From Amphritea atlantica (lineage in GTDB: Bacteria > Pseudomonadota > Gammaproteobacteria > Pseudomonadales > Balneatricaceae), in the NCBI RefSeq assembly GCF_018860855.1, contig NZ_JAHKQE010000004.1:154567-218566 (forward strand): a stretch of DNA of 64,000 nt, given 5' to 3'. Within the stretch, counting starts at the first letter, position 1. Each line of letters opens with the position of its first letter. Positions 8,566 to 17,268 of this stretch are shown one piece after another. Below the pieces are notes generated by a model. It was not told the DNA's origin, searched no databases, and worked only from the letters and a program-made list of their open reading frames with translations. The position numbers were made by a program, and so were the translations under genes.

Positions 8566-10859
8566 ATCCAACCGCGACCATTAACGGATGTTCTGACATA
8601 AAAAAAGTAGCTGTGATCGGTGCTGGCGTGATGGGGGCCGGTATCGCAGCCCAGGCCGCCAATGGTGGTGCTGAGGTGTTACTGTTAGATATCGCATCAA
8701 CGAATAGTGAGGATGAAAACTGCAATCAGATTGCTCAGAATGCTGTCGATCGTTTACTGGCATCGGGTTGCGCAGGTGGTCTGATGCATCCTGCGGTCGC
8801 TGAACGTATTCACGTTGGTAATATCGATGATGATCTCCATCGACTCGCTGATTATGACTGGATTATCGAAGTGATTGTTGAACGGCTGGCGATTAAACAG
8901 GCTCTTTTTCATCGCATTGCAAAAGTGCGTCGCAAGGACGCCATTGTCTCCTCCAATACCTCTAGCATTCCTTTGAAGACATTGGTTGACGGGTTACCCG
9001 AAGATTTTCGGCAGCATTTTGTGATCACCCATTATTTCAATCCTCCCCGCTATATGCGCTTGGTTGAGGTGATCAAAGGGGAGGACACCCTCACTGATGT
9101 GGTCGAACGTGTGAGTCGGTTTAATGATCAATACATGGGTAAAACGGTGATCGACTGTGCTGATCGGCCTGGGTTTATCGGTAATCGTTTAGGCGTGTTC
9201 TGGTTACAGGTCGCACTACAGGAAGCGATCAAGCTGAATTTACGGGTCGAAGAAGCCGATGCGATCATGAAAGTGTGTGGTTTTCCCAGCACCGGTATCT
9301 TTGGCTTATGGGATTTGGTGGGTATCGATCTAATGCCATCGGTCACCCAAAGCTTGGGTGATCTGCTACCGGATAATGATGACTTTGTTCCCTATGCGAT
9401 GACTGTCGCTACGGTACAGGGGATGATTGACAAGGGTTACTATGGGCGTAAAGGTGCTACCTGCCAAGGTTTCTATCACCCATTTAAGAATGAAAAGGGT
9501 GACAGGGTTAAAGAGGTCATAGACCTTCATACTCTCGATTATCGCGCAGCGCAAAAAGTGACGTTAGCCAGTGCATTACTGAAACCCGGCCAACTCGCTG
9601 AGTTGATCGGGTGTAGCGATAAAGGCGGGCAGTACGCTTGGCGGGTATTGTCGCAGGTTCTGCATTACGCGACTAAATTGATCCCCGATGTTGCCACGGA
9701 TGTCACTGCTTTCGATCAGGCGATGAAGCTGGGCTATAACTGGTCTTGGGGGCCATTTGAGATGCTGGATATGCTCGGCTCACAGGCCTTTGTTGAACGG
9801 CTAATCGCTGATGGTGTTAAGCCCTCGGCTTTTTTGCAAGCGGTCAAACAGCGCCCGATTTATGCTTACCAAGATCAACAACCGGTCACCTTGAATGAGT
9901 GCGGTGAATACGGTTTGCTAAATACTGCCGAAGGTATTCTGAGCCTGTCTGATATTAAACGTCGTCCAGCCCTGCAGCAATACAGCAAGCTGTCGCTATG
10001 GGATTTGGGTGATGATGTGTGGTGTGTAGAGTTTACCGGCAAGGTGCCGGTGCTCAGTCACGAGTTACTGGACCAGATATCGATAACGCTTGAGCAGGCG
10101 ACTGGGATGCAAAAAGCGCTCGTTTTTTATAATGAAGGCCTGGTGTTTGCTGCAGGGGCGGACTTAAACGAGTTCTTAGCGTTGATCGACCAGCCGGAAC
10201 AATTAGACGCCTATATTGAAAAAGGTCAAACGCTGTTTCGTGGGCTGCAAATGGCGTCGATTCCGACCGTTGGTGCGCTGTCTGGTAAGGCATTAGGTGG
10301 TGGGCTGGAGCTGCTTTTACACTGCCAGGCGATTCAGGCTCATGCTGACATCGCGGTTGGATTAGTGGAAACTCAGGTGGGTATTGTGCCCGGTTGGGGC
10401 GGTTGCAAAGAGATGTTGTTGCGCAGTGCCGAACGCTTCGGTGCTGAAACAGCGATTGCCCACTGTTTCGACCTGATCCGGAGCAGCAGAGTCACTCGGT
10501 CGGCAGAGGAAGCGAGAGCGTTAGGTTTTCTACGTTCTAGTGACGGTATTAGTATGAACCTTGACCGTTTGCTTTTTGATGCCAAACAAACCGCATTAAC
10601 GTTGCGCACGAGGCTTCCTTTAGCGGTAAAAGAACCGTCGCCACTCGCTCCAGCGCAAGCGGTCACGGTGAGTTCTGAAGGATATCAGGCAACACTAGAG
10701 TCAGCGCTGCTAACGTTATTGTTACAGGCAACGTCAGATAGCTGGTATCAGCACTTTTTCCATTATGAACATGAAACGAATCAGCGGTTATGCCAGATGC
10801 CGGAAGCGAAAGCTCGGATGGTACAGCTGCTCAAGACTGGGCGTGCTTTACAGAATTAA
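8562..10859 (+). CDS. Fused 3-hydroxyacyl-CoA dehydrogenase / enoyl-CoA hydratase
   Basis: Bifunctional beta-oxidation enzyme of 765 residues. The dehydrogenase comes first: Rossmann motif VAVIGAGVMGAGIA near the N-terminus, HAD signature HYFNPPRYMRLVEVI, then the C-terminal HAD domain to about residue 480. The crotonase domain fills the last third, with the oxyanion segment GLVFAAGADLNEF. Both catalytic glutamates are present (GGGLELLLHC and GLVETQVGIVPGWGG). The order is the reverse of E. coli FadB/FadJ, where hydratase precedes dehydrogenase. This arrangement is known in many proteobacteria. The frame is open upstream to 8514, but the ATG at 8562 overlaps the thiolase stop by ATGA and is the natural start. 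Confidence 0.92.
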   Translation: MNPTATINGCSDIKKVAVIGAGVMGAGIAAQAANGGAEVLLLDIASTNSEDENCNQIAQNAVDRLLASGCAGGLMHPAVAERIHVGNIDDDLHRLADYDWIIEVIVERLAIKQALFHRIAKVRRKDAIVSSNTSSIPLKTLVDGLPEDFRQHFVITHYFNPPRYMRLVEVIKGEDTLTDVVERVSRFNDQYMGKTVIDCADRPGFIGNRLGVFWLQVALQEAIKLNLRVEEADAIMKVCGFPSTGIFGLWDLVGIDLMPSVTQSLGDLLPDNDDFVPYAMTVATVQGMIDKGYYGRKGATCQGFYHPFKNEKGDRVKEVIDLHTLDYRAAQKVTLASALLKPGQLAELIGCSDKGGQYAWRVLSQVLHYATKLIPDVATDVTAFDQAMKLGYNWSWGPFEMLDMLGSQAFVERLIADGVKPSAFLQAVKQRPIYAYQDQQPVTLNECGEYGLLNTAEGILSLSDIKRRPALQQYSKLSLWDLGDDVWCVEFTGKVPVLSHELLDQISITLEQATGMQKALVFYNEGLVFAAGADLNEFLALIDQPEQLDAYIEKGQTLFRGLQMASIPTVGALSGKALGGGLELLLHCQAIQAHADIAVGLVETQVGIVPGWGGCKEMLLRSAERFGAETAIAHCFDLIRSSRVTRSAEEARALGFLRSSDGISMNLDRLLFDAKQTALTLRTRLPLAVKEPSPLAPAQAVTVSSEGYQATLESALLTLLLQATSDSWYQHFFHYEHETNQRLCQMPEAKARMVQLLKTGRALQN

Positions 10860-10949
10860 GTACTGATATAGCGTCTTATCTATTTAAGCAAAATCCTACC
10901 CAGACCGCGGTCATACCGGTCATGGGATATAACAAGAAGAGGGATACGT

Positions 10950-12515
10950 ATGCAACATGCACTGACAGCACACATTCAATACGCCACACGTAACTGTATC
11001 GGTGATGCCTTGGCTCGCTCGGTCATGCGTCAAGAAAACAAAGAGGCGCTAGCCTTTGCCGATCGCCGTTGGACATATCGGCAATTAGACGATGCGGTTA
11101 ACCGTGTTGCCAATCAATTGATCGAGGTGGGGTTGCTTCCCGGTGATCGGGTGGTCGGTTACGGTAAAAATTCAGACGCCTATTTACTGTTATGGTTAGC
11201 CTGTACCCGTGCCGGCCTTATTCATGTCCCGGTTAACTTTGCGCTGATTAAGGATGAGTTGAGTTATATTCTCAATCAATCCGGTGCCCGCGCCATCTTC
11301 TGTGATGACTCCCTTGCCGCCAATATAACAAGCCTTCAGGGGGAGATTAAGGCCGATATTATTGGATCATTGTGTAGTACCGAGCCATCAGATGGTGGAT
11401 TGGATATTCTGGCTGTCGCACAATCGAATGCTTCGGCGGAATTACCCTCGGTTGAGCTAAACGAAAACGACGTTGTTCAGCTGTTGTATACCTCGGGTAC
11501 GACGTCCGATCCGAAAGGGGCGATGCATACCCACCGTTCATTATTGAGTGAATATAGTAGTTGCCTGCTCCATTTAGACATTAAGGCAGAAGACAATGCT
11601 CTGGCGGGTCTGCCCCTGTATCACTCGGCGCAAATGCATGTGTTTGTCATGCCTGGGTTGTTAGTGGGTAGCCATATTCATCTGATCGAAACCCCTGCTG
11701 CCGAACAGGTCTTGAAGCTAATTGAAGCCGAAAAGATCAATTCATTTTTTGCCCCGCCGACCGTTTGGATCGGGCTGTTGCGCCATGCTGATTTTGATCA
11801 GCGTGATATCCGCTGCCTGCAAAAACTCTACTACGGCGCCTCTATTATGCCTGAGCCTATTGTGATTGAGCTTGCTGAGCGCTTACCGAACTGTGGTTTG
11901 TATAATTGCTATGGGCAAAGTGAGATTGCACCGTTGGCCACGGTGCTGTCGCCGGAGGATCATCAACGTTATCCGGCCTCTGCGGGCAAGCCAATCTTCA
12001 ATGTACAGATGCGTATTGTTGATCCTGCGACGAAGGAAGAGTGTCAGCCGGGTCAGCAGGGCGAGATTGTGCATCGCTCACCACAGTTGATGGTGGGTTA
12101 TTGGGGTAAACAGGCTGAAACCGAGGACGCCTTTGCCGATGGTTGGTTCCACTCTGGGGATCTGGCTTATCAGAATGAGGAGGGCTATCTGTTTATCGTC
12201 GACCGTATCAAAGATGTGGTGAATACAGGCGGAGTGCTGGTGGCGAGTCGCGATGTCGAGGAAGCTTTCTACGGACACCCTGCGGTTGCCGAAGTGGCGG
12301 TCATTGGGCTACCCCATGAAAAATGGATTGAGGCGATCACGGCGGTTGTGACGATCAAGCCTGGCTTTGAAATTGAAGAAGCGGAGCTACTTAAACACGC
12401 ACAAGCGCATTTAGCCCCCTTTAAAGTGCCGAAAGCGATTCATTTTGTCGATGCACTGCCCAAAAATACCGCCGGTAAACTTCTCAAGCGCTCCTTGCGC
12501 AAAACCTTCGGTTAA
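10950..12515 (+). CDS. Acyl-CoA synthetase (AMP-forming)
   Basis: Activates a carboxylic acid to its CoA thioester through an acyl-adenylate, 521 residues. The ANL-superfamily motifs are complete: P-loop YTSGTTSDPKGAMHTH, YGQSE, GWFHSGDLAYQNEEGY, DRIKDVVNTGG, and the C-terminal catalytic lysine in PKNTAGKLLKRSLR. The length suits medium/long-chain or feruloyl-type ligases; the substrate cannot be fixed. It starts 90 nt after the HAD-ECH gene with an AAGAGGG ribosome site and is probably in the same unit. A 10-bp hairpin lies just after it (12535-12566). Confidence 0.9.
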   Translation: MQHALTAHIQYATRNCIGDALARSVMRQENKEALAFADRRWTYRQLDDAVNRVANQLIEVGLLPGDRVVGYGKNSDAYLLLWLACTRAGLIHVPVNFALIKDELSYILNQSGARAIFCDDSLAANITSLQGEIKADIIGSLCSTEPSDGGLDILAVAQSNASAELPSVELNENDVVQLLYTSGTTSDPKGAMHTHRSLLSEYSSCLLHLDIKAEDNALAGLPLYHSAQMHVFVMPGLLVGSHIHLIETPAAEQVLKLIEAEKINSFFAPPTVWIGLLRHADFDQRDIRCLQKLYYGASIMPEPIVIELAERLPNCGLYNCYGQSEIAPLATVLSPEDHQRYPASAGKPIFNVQMRIVDPATKEECQPGQQGEIVHRSPQLMVGYWGKQAETEDAFADGWFHSGDLAYQNEEGYLFIVDRIKDVVNTGGVLVASRDVEEAFYGHPAVAEVAVIGLPHEKWIEAITAVVTIKPGFEIEEAELLKHAQAHLAPFKVPKAIHFVDALPKNTAGKLLKRSLRKTFG

Positions 12516-12534
12516 CGATCTCAATCTTCGATGC

Positions 12535-12566
12535 CGTTATGTCGTCTTGTTAAAGGCGACATAACG
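12535..12566 (+). terminator. Hairpin after acyl-CoA synthetase
   Basis: Ten-base arms CGTTATGTCG (12535-12544) and CGACATAACG (12557-12566) pair perfectly around a 12-nt loop, 19 nt after the ligase stop. There is no long T-run, so it may be a weak terminator, an mRNA stabiliser or a palindromic binding site. Confidence 0.5.
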
Positions 12567-12618
12567 CTGTTGTTATTTGATTTCACTTTATTCTAAGCAT
12601 CGTTCTAGAGGCCATAGA

Positions 12619-13428
12619 ATGGAACAGACGGTAGAAAAGCTTATCGGCTTCGAGTTAGAGAATGGCGTGGGTTATATCACTCTGAACAGGCCAAACGCCC
12701 GCAATTCAATTAACGAAGCTATGTTTGAATCATTACTGGCGGTGTTGCAGCGGTGTGAAACCCTAGATTCGTTAAAGGTTCTAGTGCTACGCGGTGAAGG
12801 TGATGTGTTTTGTGGCGGTGGCGATATTCAGTTCTTTCGCCAACTATTGACGGCCACACCGGCTTCTCGACAGCAACAACTGGCCGGTTATATTCATTCA
12901 GCCCATCAGGTGATTGCCGCGCTGATGGCCATCTCTTGTCCTGTTGTGGCGGCGATTCAAGGGGCTGCAGCAGGCTATGGTATGAGTCTCGCTTGTGCCT
13001 CGGATATCATTATTGCAGAGCAGGGTTGTCAGTTTATTCCCGCTTATACGGCGCTCGGTACTACGCCTGATGGTGGGCTGACTTATTTATTACCGGCGCT
13101 GATCGGTGAAAAACGTGCCTTGGACGTGTTGTGGTTTAATCGTGCCGTTAAGGCGGAGGAGGCGCTTGACTGGGGGCTGGTTAATCGCGTGTGTGCGCCG
13201 GGTATGTTGGCACAAACCGTCGAAGAGTTCACCGCGACATTGTCTCAAGGCGCACGGCAGGCGCAACGTAATCTTAAAAAACTGGTGACCGAGCGATCAA
13301 GGTCACAGCTGAGCCAGCAGATGGATCAAGAGTTAAACTCTTTTTTAAAGTGCGCGGCGACCGACGACTTTATTGAAGGGGTGCAGGCGTTTCTTGAGCG
13401 CCGTCCCAGTCAGTTTAAGGGCTGTTAA
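12619..13428 (+). CDS. Enoyl-CoA hydratase/isomerase family protein
   Basis: Crotonase-fold protein of 269 residues from the ATG at 12619, which has AGAGG nine bases ahead; the frame is open upstream to a TTG at 12577 that I reject. The CoA/oxyanion motif GDVFCGGGDIQFF is present. The first hydratase glutamate is missing (AAAGYGMSLACASD has no Glu at the usual place), and the second region reads ALGTTPDGG, with Asp as in PaaG-type isomerases. Double-bond isomerase or dienoyl-CoA chemistry is therefore more likely than simple hydration, and it may serve unsaturated or branched substrates alongside the fused hydratase. It is the last enzyme of the cluster. Confidence 0.85.
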   Translation: MEQTVEKLIGFELENGVGYITLNRPNARNSINEAMFESLLAVLQRCETLDSLKVLVLRGEGDVFCGGGDIQFFRQLLTATPASRQQQLAGYIHSAHQVIAALMAISCPVVAAIQGAAAGYGMSLACASDIIIAEQGCQFIPAYTALGTTPDGGLTYLLPALIGEKRALDVLWFNRAVKAEEALDWGLVNRVCAPGMLAQTVEEFTATLSQGARQAQRNLKKLVTERSRSQLSQQMDQELNSFLKCAATDDFIEGVQAFLERRPSQFKGC

Positions 13429-13596
13429 TCTCACCTACATAAAAGGGACCTGAGTTGAATAGCCAAAATGGGAGGCTTGAGATGTTTAATGCAATGCCTT
13501 GTTAAATGAACGTTTAATCACAGGGGATCGAAGAAATTATTTACCCGTATCACCATCAAAACAACATAAAACAACAACAATAAATTTGGATATGCC

Positions 13597-14808
13597 ATGA
13601 AATTGATACGTAAAACTCTGCTTGCCTCCGCCATGATCGTTGCTGCAAGCACGGCGCAAGCGAGTCTTTCCGACGACAAAGTGAAGATCGGTGTTCTAGT
13701 CGACATGAGTGCGGGTTACTCCGATATCACCGGTAAAGGCAGTGTTGAGGCTGTGATGATGGCCGTCGAAGATTTTGGCGGCAAGGTGTTGGGTAAGCCA
13801 ATAGAGGTGGTGGTTGGCGATACTCATCTCAAAGCGGATGTCGGCTCCTCGATCGCACGTAGATGGGTGGAAGATGAGCAGGTCGATGTCATTAATGGCG
13901 CGGTTGCTAGCTCAGTAACGGGAGCGGTTACGAAGTTTATGACTTCTCAAGAAAAGATCACCCTGATTGCGGCATCGGCAAGCCATACCTTTACAACCAA
14001 AGATTGCTCTCCGTTCAATGCTCACTGGACCTATGATGTGGTCGCTGTGGCTAACGGCACTGTTAAGCCCATGGTAGAAGGGGGCAGTAAAAAATGGTTC
14101 TTCATTACAGCGGATTATGGCTTTGGTCATGCGTTGGAAAAAGTGGCTACCGTTGTGATCAAGAGTAATGGCGGCGAGGTGGTTGGTGGCGTCCGTGCGC
14201 CGCTCGGTACAACCGATTTTTCATCTTATATTCTTCAGGCGCAATCGTCAGGCGCTGATGTTATTGCACTGGCCAATGCGGGTGCTGATATGATTAATGC
14301 ATTAAAGACGGCGGCTGAATTTGGCGTGACCGACACCGCTGAAGTTGCCGGCCTGTTAGTCTTTACGCCCGGTGCGCAAGCGCTCGATCCGGCGATAGCC
14401 GGTGGCATGAAGTTGACGACGGGGTTCTACTGGGACATGGATGATCAGACGCGAGCTTGGTCTAAACGTTATATGGCGCGTATGGACGGTAAGATTCCTT
14501 CCATGGCCCATGCTGGCACCTACTCCTCCACAATGCATTACTTGAAAGCCGTTGAAGCGACGGGTACCGATGAAGGAAAAGCGGTGATGGCCCAAATGAA
14601 GGCTACGCCGGTTGAAGACTTCTTTTCCCGTAATGGTTACTTACGTAAAGATGGTCGAATGGTCCACGATATGCTGCAAGTACGGATTAAAACGGCATCT
14701 GAGCGAAAAAATGAGAATGATATATTTGTGATTGAACAGATCATTAAAGGCGACGATGCTTTCATGAAAATCGAAGATGGTGGTTGTGAGTTCGCGTTAG
14801 CAAAATAA
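13597..14808 (+). CDS. ABC transporter substrate-binding protein (Peripla_BP_6)
   Basis: Periplasmic ligand-binding protein of 403 residues, of the branched-chain amino acid/amide type (LivJ/AmiC fold). A typical signal peptide covers residues 1-23, with cleavage likely after AQA. The mature part begins KVKIGVLVDMSAGYSDITGK, the usual first strand and ligand loop of this family. No permease or ATPase gene accompanies it, so it either uses transporter parts encoded elsewhere or acts as a sensor. It follows the acyl-CoA genes by 168 bp and precedes a strong terminator, so it may bind the acid or aromatic compound degraded by them; that link is inference. Confidence 0.88.
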   Translation: MKLIRKTLLASAMIVAASTAQASLSDDKVKIGVLVDMSAGYSDITGKGSVEAVMMAVEDFGGKVLGKPIEVVVGDTHLKADVGSSIARRWVEDEQVDVINGAVASSVTGAVTKFMTSQEKITLIAASASHTFTTKDCSPFNAHWTYDVVAVANGTVKPMVEGGSKKWFFITADYGFGHALEKVATVVIKSNGGEVVGGVRAPLGTTDFSSYILQAQSSGADVIALANAGADMINALKTAAEFGVTDTAEVAGLLVFTPGAQALDPAIAGGMKLTTGFYWDMDDQTRAWSKRYMARMDGKIPSMAHAGTYSSTMHYLKAVEATGTDEGKAVMAQMKATPVEDFFSRNGYLRKDGRMVHDMLQVRIKTASERKNENDIFVIEQIIKGDDAFMKIEDGGCEFALAK

Positions 14809-14815
14809 GCCCCGG

Positions 14816-14851
14816 AGTAACCAAAATCCATGGTTTTGGTTACTGTTTTTT
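14816..14851 (+). terminator. Intrinsic terminator
   Basis: Perfect 11-bp stem AGTAACCAAAA (14816-14826) / TTTTGGTTACT (14834-14844) with a 7-nt loop, followed by a T-run. It lies 7 nt after the stop of the substrate-binding protein gene. Confidence 0.9.
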
Positions 14852-14927
14852 ATGGATGTTTAATGAAGGGGCTGAATAGACGCCAACGGGACATGGCATT
14901 TAAACCCATCCGTGCGTAGGCTGTCTC

Positions 14928-15338
14928 TTACGCACGACTTAAGGTGCCTGTTAGCTCAGTGCCCGGCGCGATGGTATTAAATACGGTACCGAATTTTCTA
15001 ACATTGTCATGGAGCAGGTCTAAACGGTGATCAGACTCGTCGGTTGTGACTTTGATCCTATACTGAATCGATTCCATTTTGGGTGGGGCATCCTGCCTGA
15101 CGCCAGTAATCTCAACGTCAACCTGTTGCAGGTCAAATTTTAAAATCGGCGTGACGCGCTCAATACCTTTTATAATGCAGGCCGCGAGCGCGCTCATTAA
15201 TAGTTCCGCCGGATTGAACGCATCCGTTCGGCCTTGCAAATCGGTATCGACTACCAGTGAAGCATCTTTACATGTGACAGTGCTACCGTGCGCATCCGTG
15301 CGATGGGCCACGACGTTAAAGGTCATTTTTTGGTTCAT
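14928..15338 (-). CDS. OsmC family protein
   Basis: OsmC/Ohr-fold protein of 136 residues. The chosen ATG (complement of 15336-15338) has AGGAGAAG just upstream; a longer open frame to 15359 lacks a site. The first conserved cysteine is present in ALAACIIKGIERV. The second Cys of true Ohr/OsmC peroxidases is absent: the region reads KFGTVFNTIAPGTELTG, as in the YhfA-like subgroup. Thiol peroxidase activity by the standard two-cysteine mechanism is therefore doubtful. It sits upstream of, and on the same strand as, no clear partner; the neighbouring ArsR/thioredoxin pair is about 120 bp away. Confidence 0.85.
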   Translation of the reverse strand: MNQKMTFNVVAHRTDAHGSTVTCKDASLVVDTDLQGRTDAFNPAELLMSALAACIIKGIERVTPILKFDLQQVDVEITGVRQDAPPKMESIQYRIKVTTDESDHRLDLLHDNVRKFGTVFNTIAPGTELTGTLSRA

Positions 15339-15456
15339 GATTCTTCTCCTAAAATACACGCCATCAGTTAACGAATGACGTTACGAATGACGTCGCATAT
15401 GGGCGGTCATGCTAAGCGCCGTTCCTTAGATGCCTAGAACGGCATAAAAAAGATCG

Positions 15457-15696
15457 TTATGACGGTGTTAGCCATTCTTTAACTTGAGCGGCTTGAGGCA
15501 CCGAGCCCGAGTGAATCAGCTGTTCATCGATCACGACAGCGGGTGTACTCATAACACCATAAGCCATGATTACCTGAGGGTCGGTTTCTTTGGTAACAGC
15601 AACTGAGACACCTTGCTCTTGAGCTACTTTTTCAATTAGCTCGGCGGTTTTTATGCATTTAGCACAGCCGGTACCCAATACTTTTATGGTTTTCAT
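15457..15696 (-). CDS. Small thioredoxin-like protein (CxxC, TM0996/MTH895 type)
   Basis: 79-residue redox protein of the short glutaredoxin-like family. It has the active-site motif GTGCAKC (Cys11, Cys14) at the end of the first strand and a cis-Pro segment (STPAVVID). It lies 67 bp downstream of arsR on the same strand, and this ArsR-thioredoxin pairing is common in metalloid-resistance or redox operons. No arsenical pump or arsenate reductase gene is present here, so the redox partner is not evident. The start ATG has AAAGGATAAACAG upstream. Confidence 0.88.
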   Translation of the reverse strand: MKTIKVLGTGCAKCIKTAELIEKVAQEQGVSVAVTKETDPQVIMAYGVMSTPAVVIDEQLIHSGSVPQAAQVKEWLTPS

Positions 15697-15763
15697 CTGT
15701 TTATCCTTTGCTTCAGTGGCGATGCTATTTTATCTGCTACGTCACAGAGGGCGTTCAGTTTGT

Positions 15764-16108
15764 TCAGCAACATGTTGATATTCTTTCGGGTCGACTGCCC
15801 ATGCGAGTTAACTGCGCTAGGTTCTCTTTTAGAAAATCGCTGTTGTTGACGGTTGTCTCGGTGATGATTTTTTGACTCCACTCCGGCAGGGCAGGGTTAA
15901 TGCGGTAAAAAATCCACTTTGCCTGTCGTCGGTCCAGCAGTATCCCGCATTGGCGAAGCTGAGCTAGGTGCCGAGAAATCTTAGGTTGAGATTCTTGTAG
16001 AGCTTCAGTTAGTTCGCAAACACAGAGTTCACTCTCATGCTCAATTAATAATATGCATTTTAATCGCGTCTCGTCAGCGAGGCATTTGTAAAATTGTACG
16101 GGGTTCAT
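15764..16108 (-). CDS. arsR: ArsR-family metalloregulator
   Basis: 114-residue winged-helix repressor. The metal-binding motif in the DNA-recognition region is ELCVCEL (Cys29, Cys31), essentially that of E. coli ArsR, which senses As(III)/Sb(III). The sequence continues QESQPKISRHLAQLRQCGIL, the recognition helix. An additional Cys-Cys pair ends the protein. It is first in a two-gene unit with the thioredoxin-like gene. An AT-rich imperfect palindrome at 16147-16166 upstream is a candidate autoregulatory operator. A longer resistance operon is missing, so the actual inducer is uncertain. Confidence 0.88.
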   Translation of the reverse strand: MNPVQFYKCLADETRLKCILLIEHESELCVCELTEALQESQPKISRHLAQLRQCGILLDRRQAKWIFYRINPALPEWSQKIITETTVNNSDFLKENLAQLTRMGSRPERISTCC

Positions 16109-16146
16109 AACGCGACCTTTATGATGCTGGCCTTAAATAGTAGCTA

Positions 16147-16166
16147 ATATATGAAATATTGTATAT
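16147..16166. promoter_or_regulatory. Candidate ArsR operator palindrome
   Basis: ATATATGAAATATTGTATAT is an imperfect dyad 39 bp upstream of the arsR start, similar in AT-rich style to ArsR/SmtB operators. It is a short, AT-rich site, so chance is possible. Confidence 0.35.
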
Positions 16167-16442
16167 GAGAGGCTAGATGTCGAGAAAGGCTTTTATCGAC
16201 TCTTGTGTTGTTATCAATCAGCGCCAGCGCTCAGTCTCTGCTTTTATGGTGAATGGGTATGATCGACACGAGGGTTCCAAGTTATCACAAGCTATCCTGT
16301 GGATGTTGCAACAAACGTGGTTCTGCGAATCTTAACCCTCAGTGACCCTCTGTCAGTCGCTGTTGTGCTGATGCTATAAACCGCGAACCTTGTCACTTAA
16401 TAGGCGTTTAGTGGGAGGTGTTTATGATGACAACAATGGGTT
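16167..16442. other. Non-coding stretch between arsR and the RFN promoter
   Basis: Together with the palindrome before it, about 335 bp separate arsR from the riboflavin promoter. I see no convincing ORF, ribosome site or strong hairpin. An ATG at 16424 opens only an 11-codon frame. Confidence 0.6.
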
Positions 16443-16472
16443 TTGACAATGCGCGGTAAAAGGCAGTATATT
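16443..16472 (+). promoter_or_regulatory. Sigma70-type promoter of the ribH leader
   Basis: TTGACA (16443-16448), 18-bp spacer, TATATT (16467-16472), placed about 30 bp before the RFN element. Confidence 0.75.
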
Positions 16473-16499
16473 CTCTGCCGTCGAATTATTTCGATTTCG

Positions 16500-16643
16500 T
16501 TCTCGGGGCGGGGTGAAACTCCCCACCGGCGGTAAAGAATTATTTCTAAGCCCGCGAGCGCCTTTAAGTATCTACTTTTAGGGTCAGCAGATCTGGTGAG
16601 ATTCCAGAGCCGACGGTTATAGTCCGGATGATAGGGAACGTGT
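16500..16643 (+). ncRNA. FMN riboswitch (RFN element) controlling ribH
   Basis: The conserved RFN blocks are all readable: GGGGCGGGGTGAAACTCCCC, ACCGGCGGTA, GCCCGCGAGCG, GGTCAGCAGATCTGGTGAGA, TTCCAGAGCCGACGG and ATAGTCCGGATG. The order and spacing are those of the FMN aptamer, with a variable P-stem between CGAGCG and GGTCAGCAG. FMN binding should repress the downstream lumazine synthase gene, whose ATG lies about 110 bp further on. I see no clear terminator hairpin with a T-run in between, so the mechanism (termination or translation) is open. Confidence 0.95.
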
Positions 16644-16752
16644 CAGACAAAATATTAAACTGGGCCGTCTTTTTTGCGGCTTCGGTGTCGTCCTATGCGA
16701 CGTATTTTCCTGTCCGTTCGCCCTGATTCACCTTTTCTTATAGGGTTTTACT

Positions 16753-17241
16753 ATGAATCAGAGCTCAACGAAGTTCACTCCAGCCACTAAGCGCATTGCT
16801 TTTATACATGCCACTTGGCATGAAAAGATCGTGCTTAATTGTTTGGATGGCTTTAAGCAAACATTAATCTCGCTTGGTTATGACGTATCACTGATCGATG
16901 TGATACCGGTGCCTGGTGCGTTTGAAATTCCACTACAGGCGAAACTACTTGCTAAAAGTGGGCAGTACGCGGCGATTGCCGGTAGCGGGTTGGTGGTCGA
17001 TGGTGGTATTTATCGCCATGATTTTGTCGCACAAACGGTCTGTAATGCGCTTATGCAGGTGCAACTAGACACTGAAGTGCCGGTTGTTACCGCGGTACTG
17101 ACACCGCATCACTTTCATGAACATGATGAGCATAAAGATTATTTCTCTCGCCACTTCATAAAGAAAGGCATTGAACTAGCAAATGCGTGTGATCAGGCGA
17201 TTCAGCTAACCGAAAAAGCGAAGCGAACACTCTATGTCTGA
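16753..17241 (+). CDS. ribH: 6,7-dimethyl-8-ribityllumazine synthase, RibH2 type
   Basis: Catalyses the penultimate step of riboflavin synthesis. The 162-residue protein has the substrate-contact motif PGAFEIPLQAKLL and the catalytic-His segment GGIYRHDFVAQTV. The stretch VLTPHHFHEHDEHKDYF replaces the usual VLTTDN segment of common RibH; this form is typical of type-II synthases such as Brucella/Mesorhizobium RibH2, which are decameric. It stands alone behind an FMN riboswitch, apart from other rib genes, as RibH2 genes usually do. A second housekeeping ribH elsewhere in the genome is likely but not visible. Confidence 0.93.
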   Translation: MNQSSTKFTPATKRIAFIHATWHEKIVLNCLDGFKQTLISLGYDVSLIDVIPVPGAFEIPLQAKLLAKSGQYAAIAGSGLVVDGGIYRHDFVAQTVCNALMQVQLDTEVPVVTAVLTPHHFHEHDEHKDYFSRHFIKKGIELANACDQAIQLTEKAKRTLYV

Positions 17242-17268
17242 GTGTTGGTCTTAACCGCCCGTTATAAA

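Noticed and set aside
13535..13565. GGATCG...CGTATC before the substrate-binding protein gene
   Set aside because: The -35 does not match TGATCC/T and the spacer is 15 bp.
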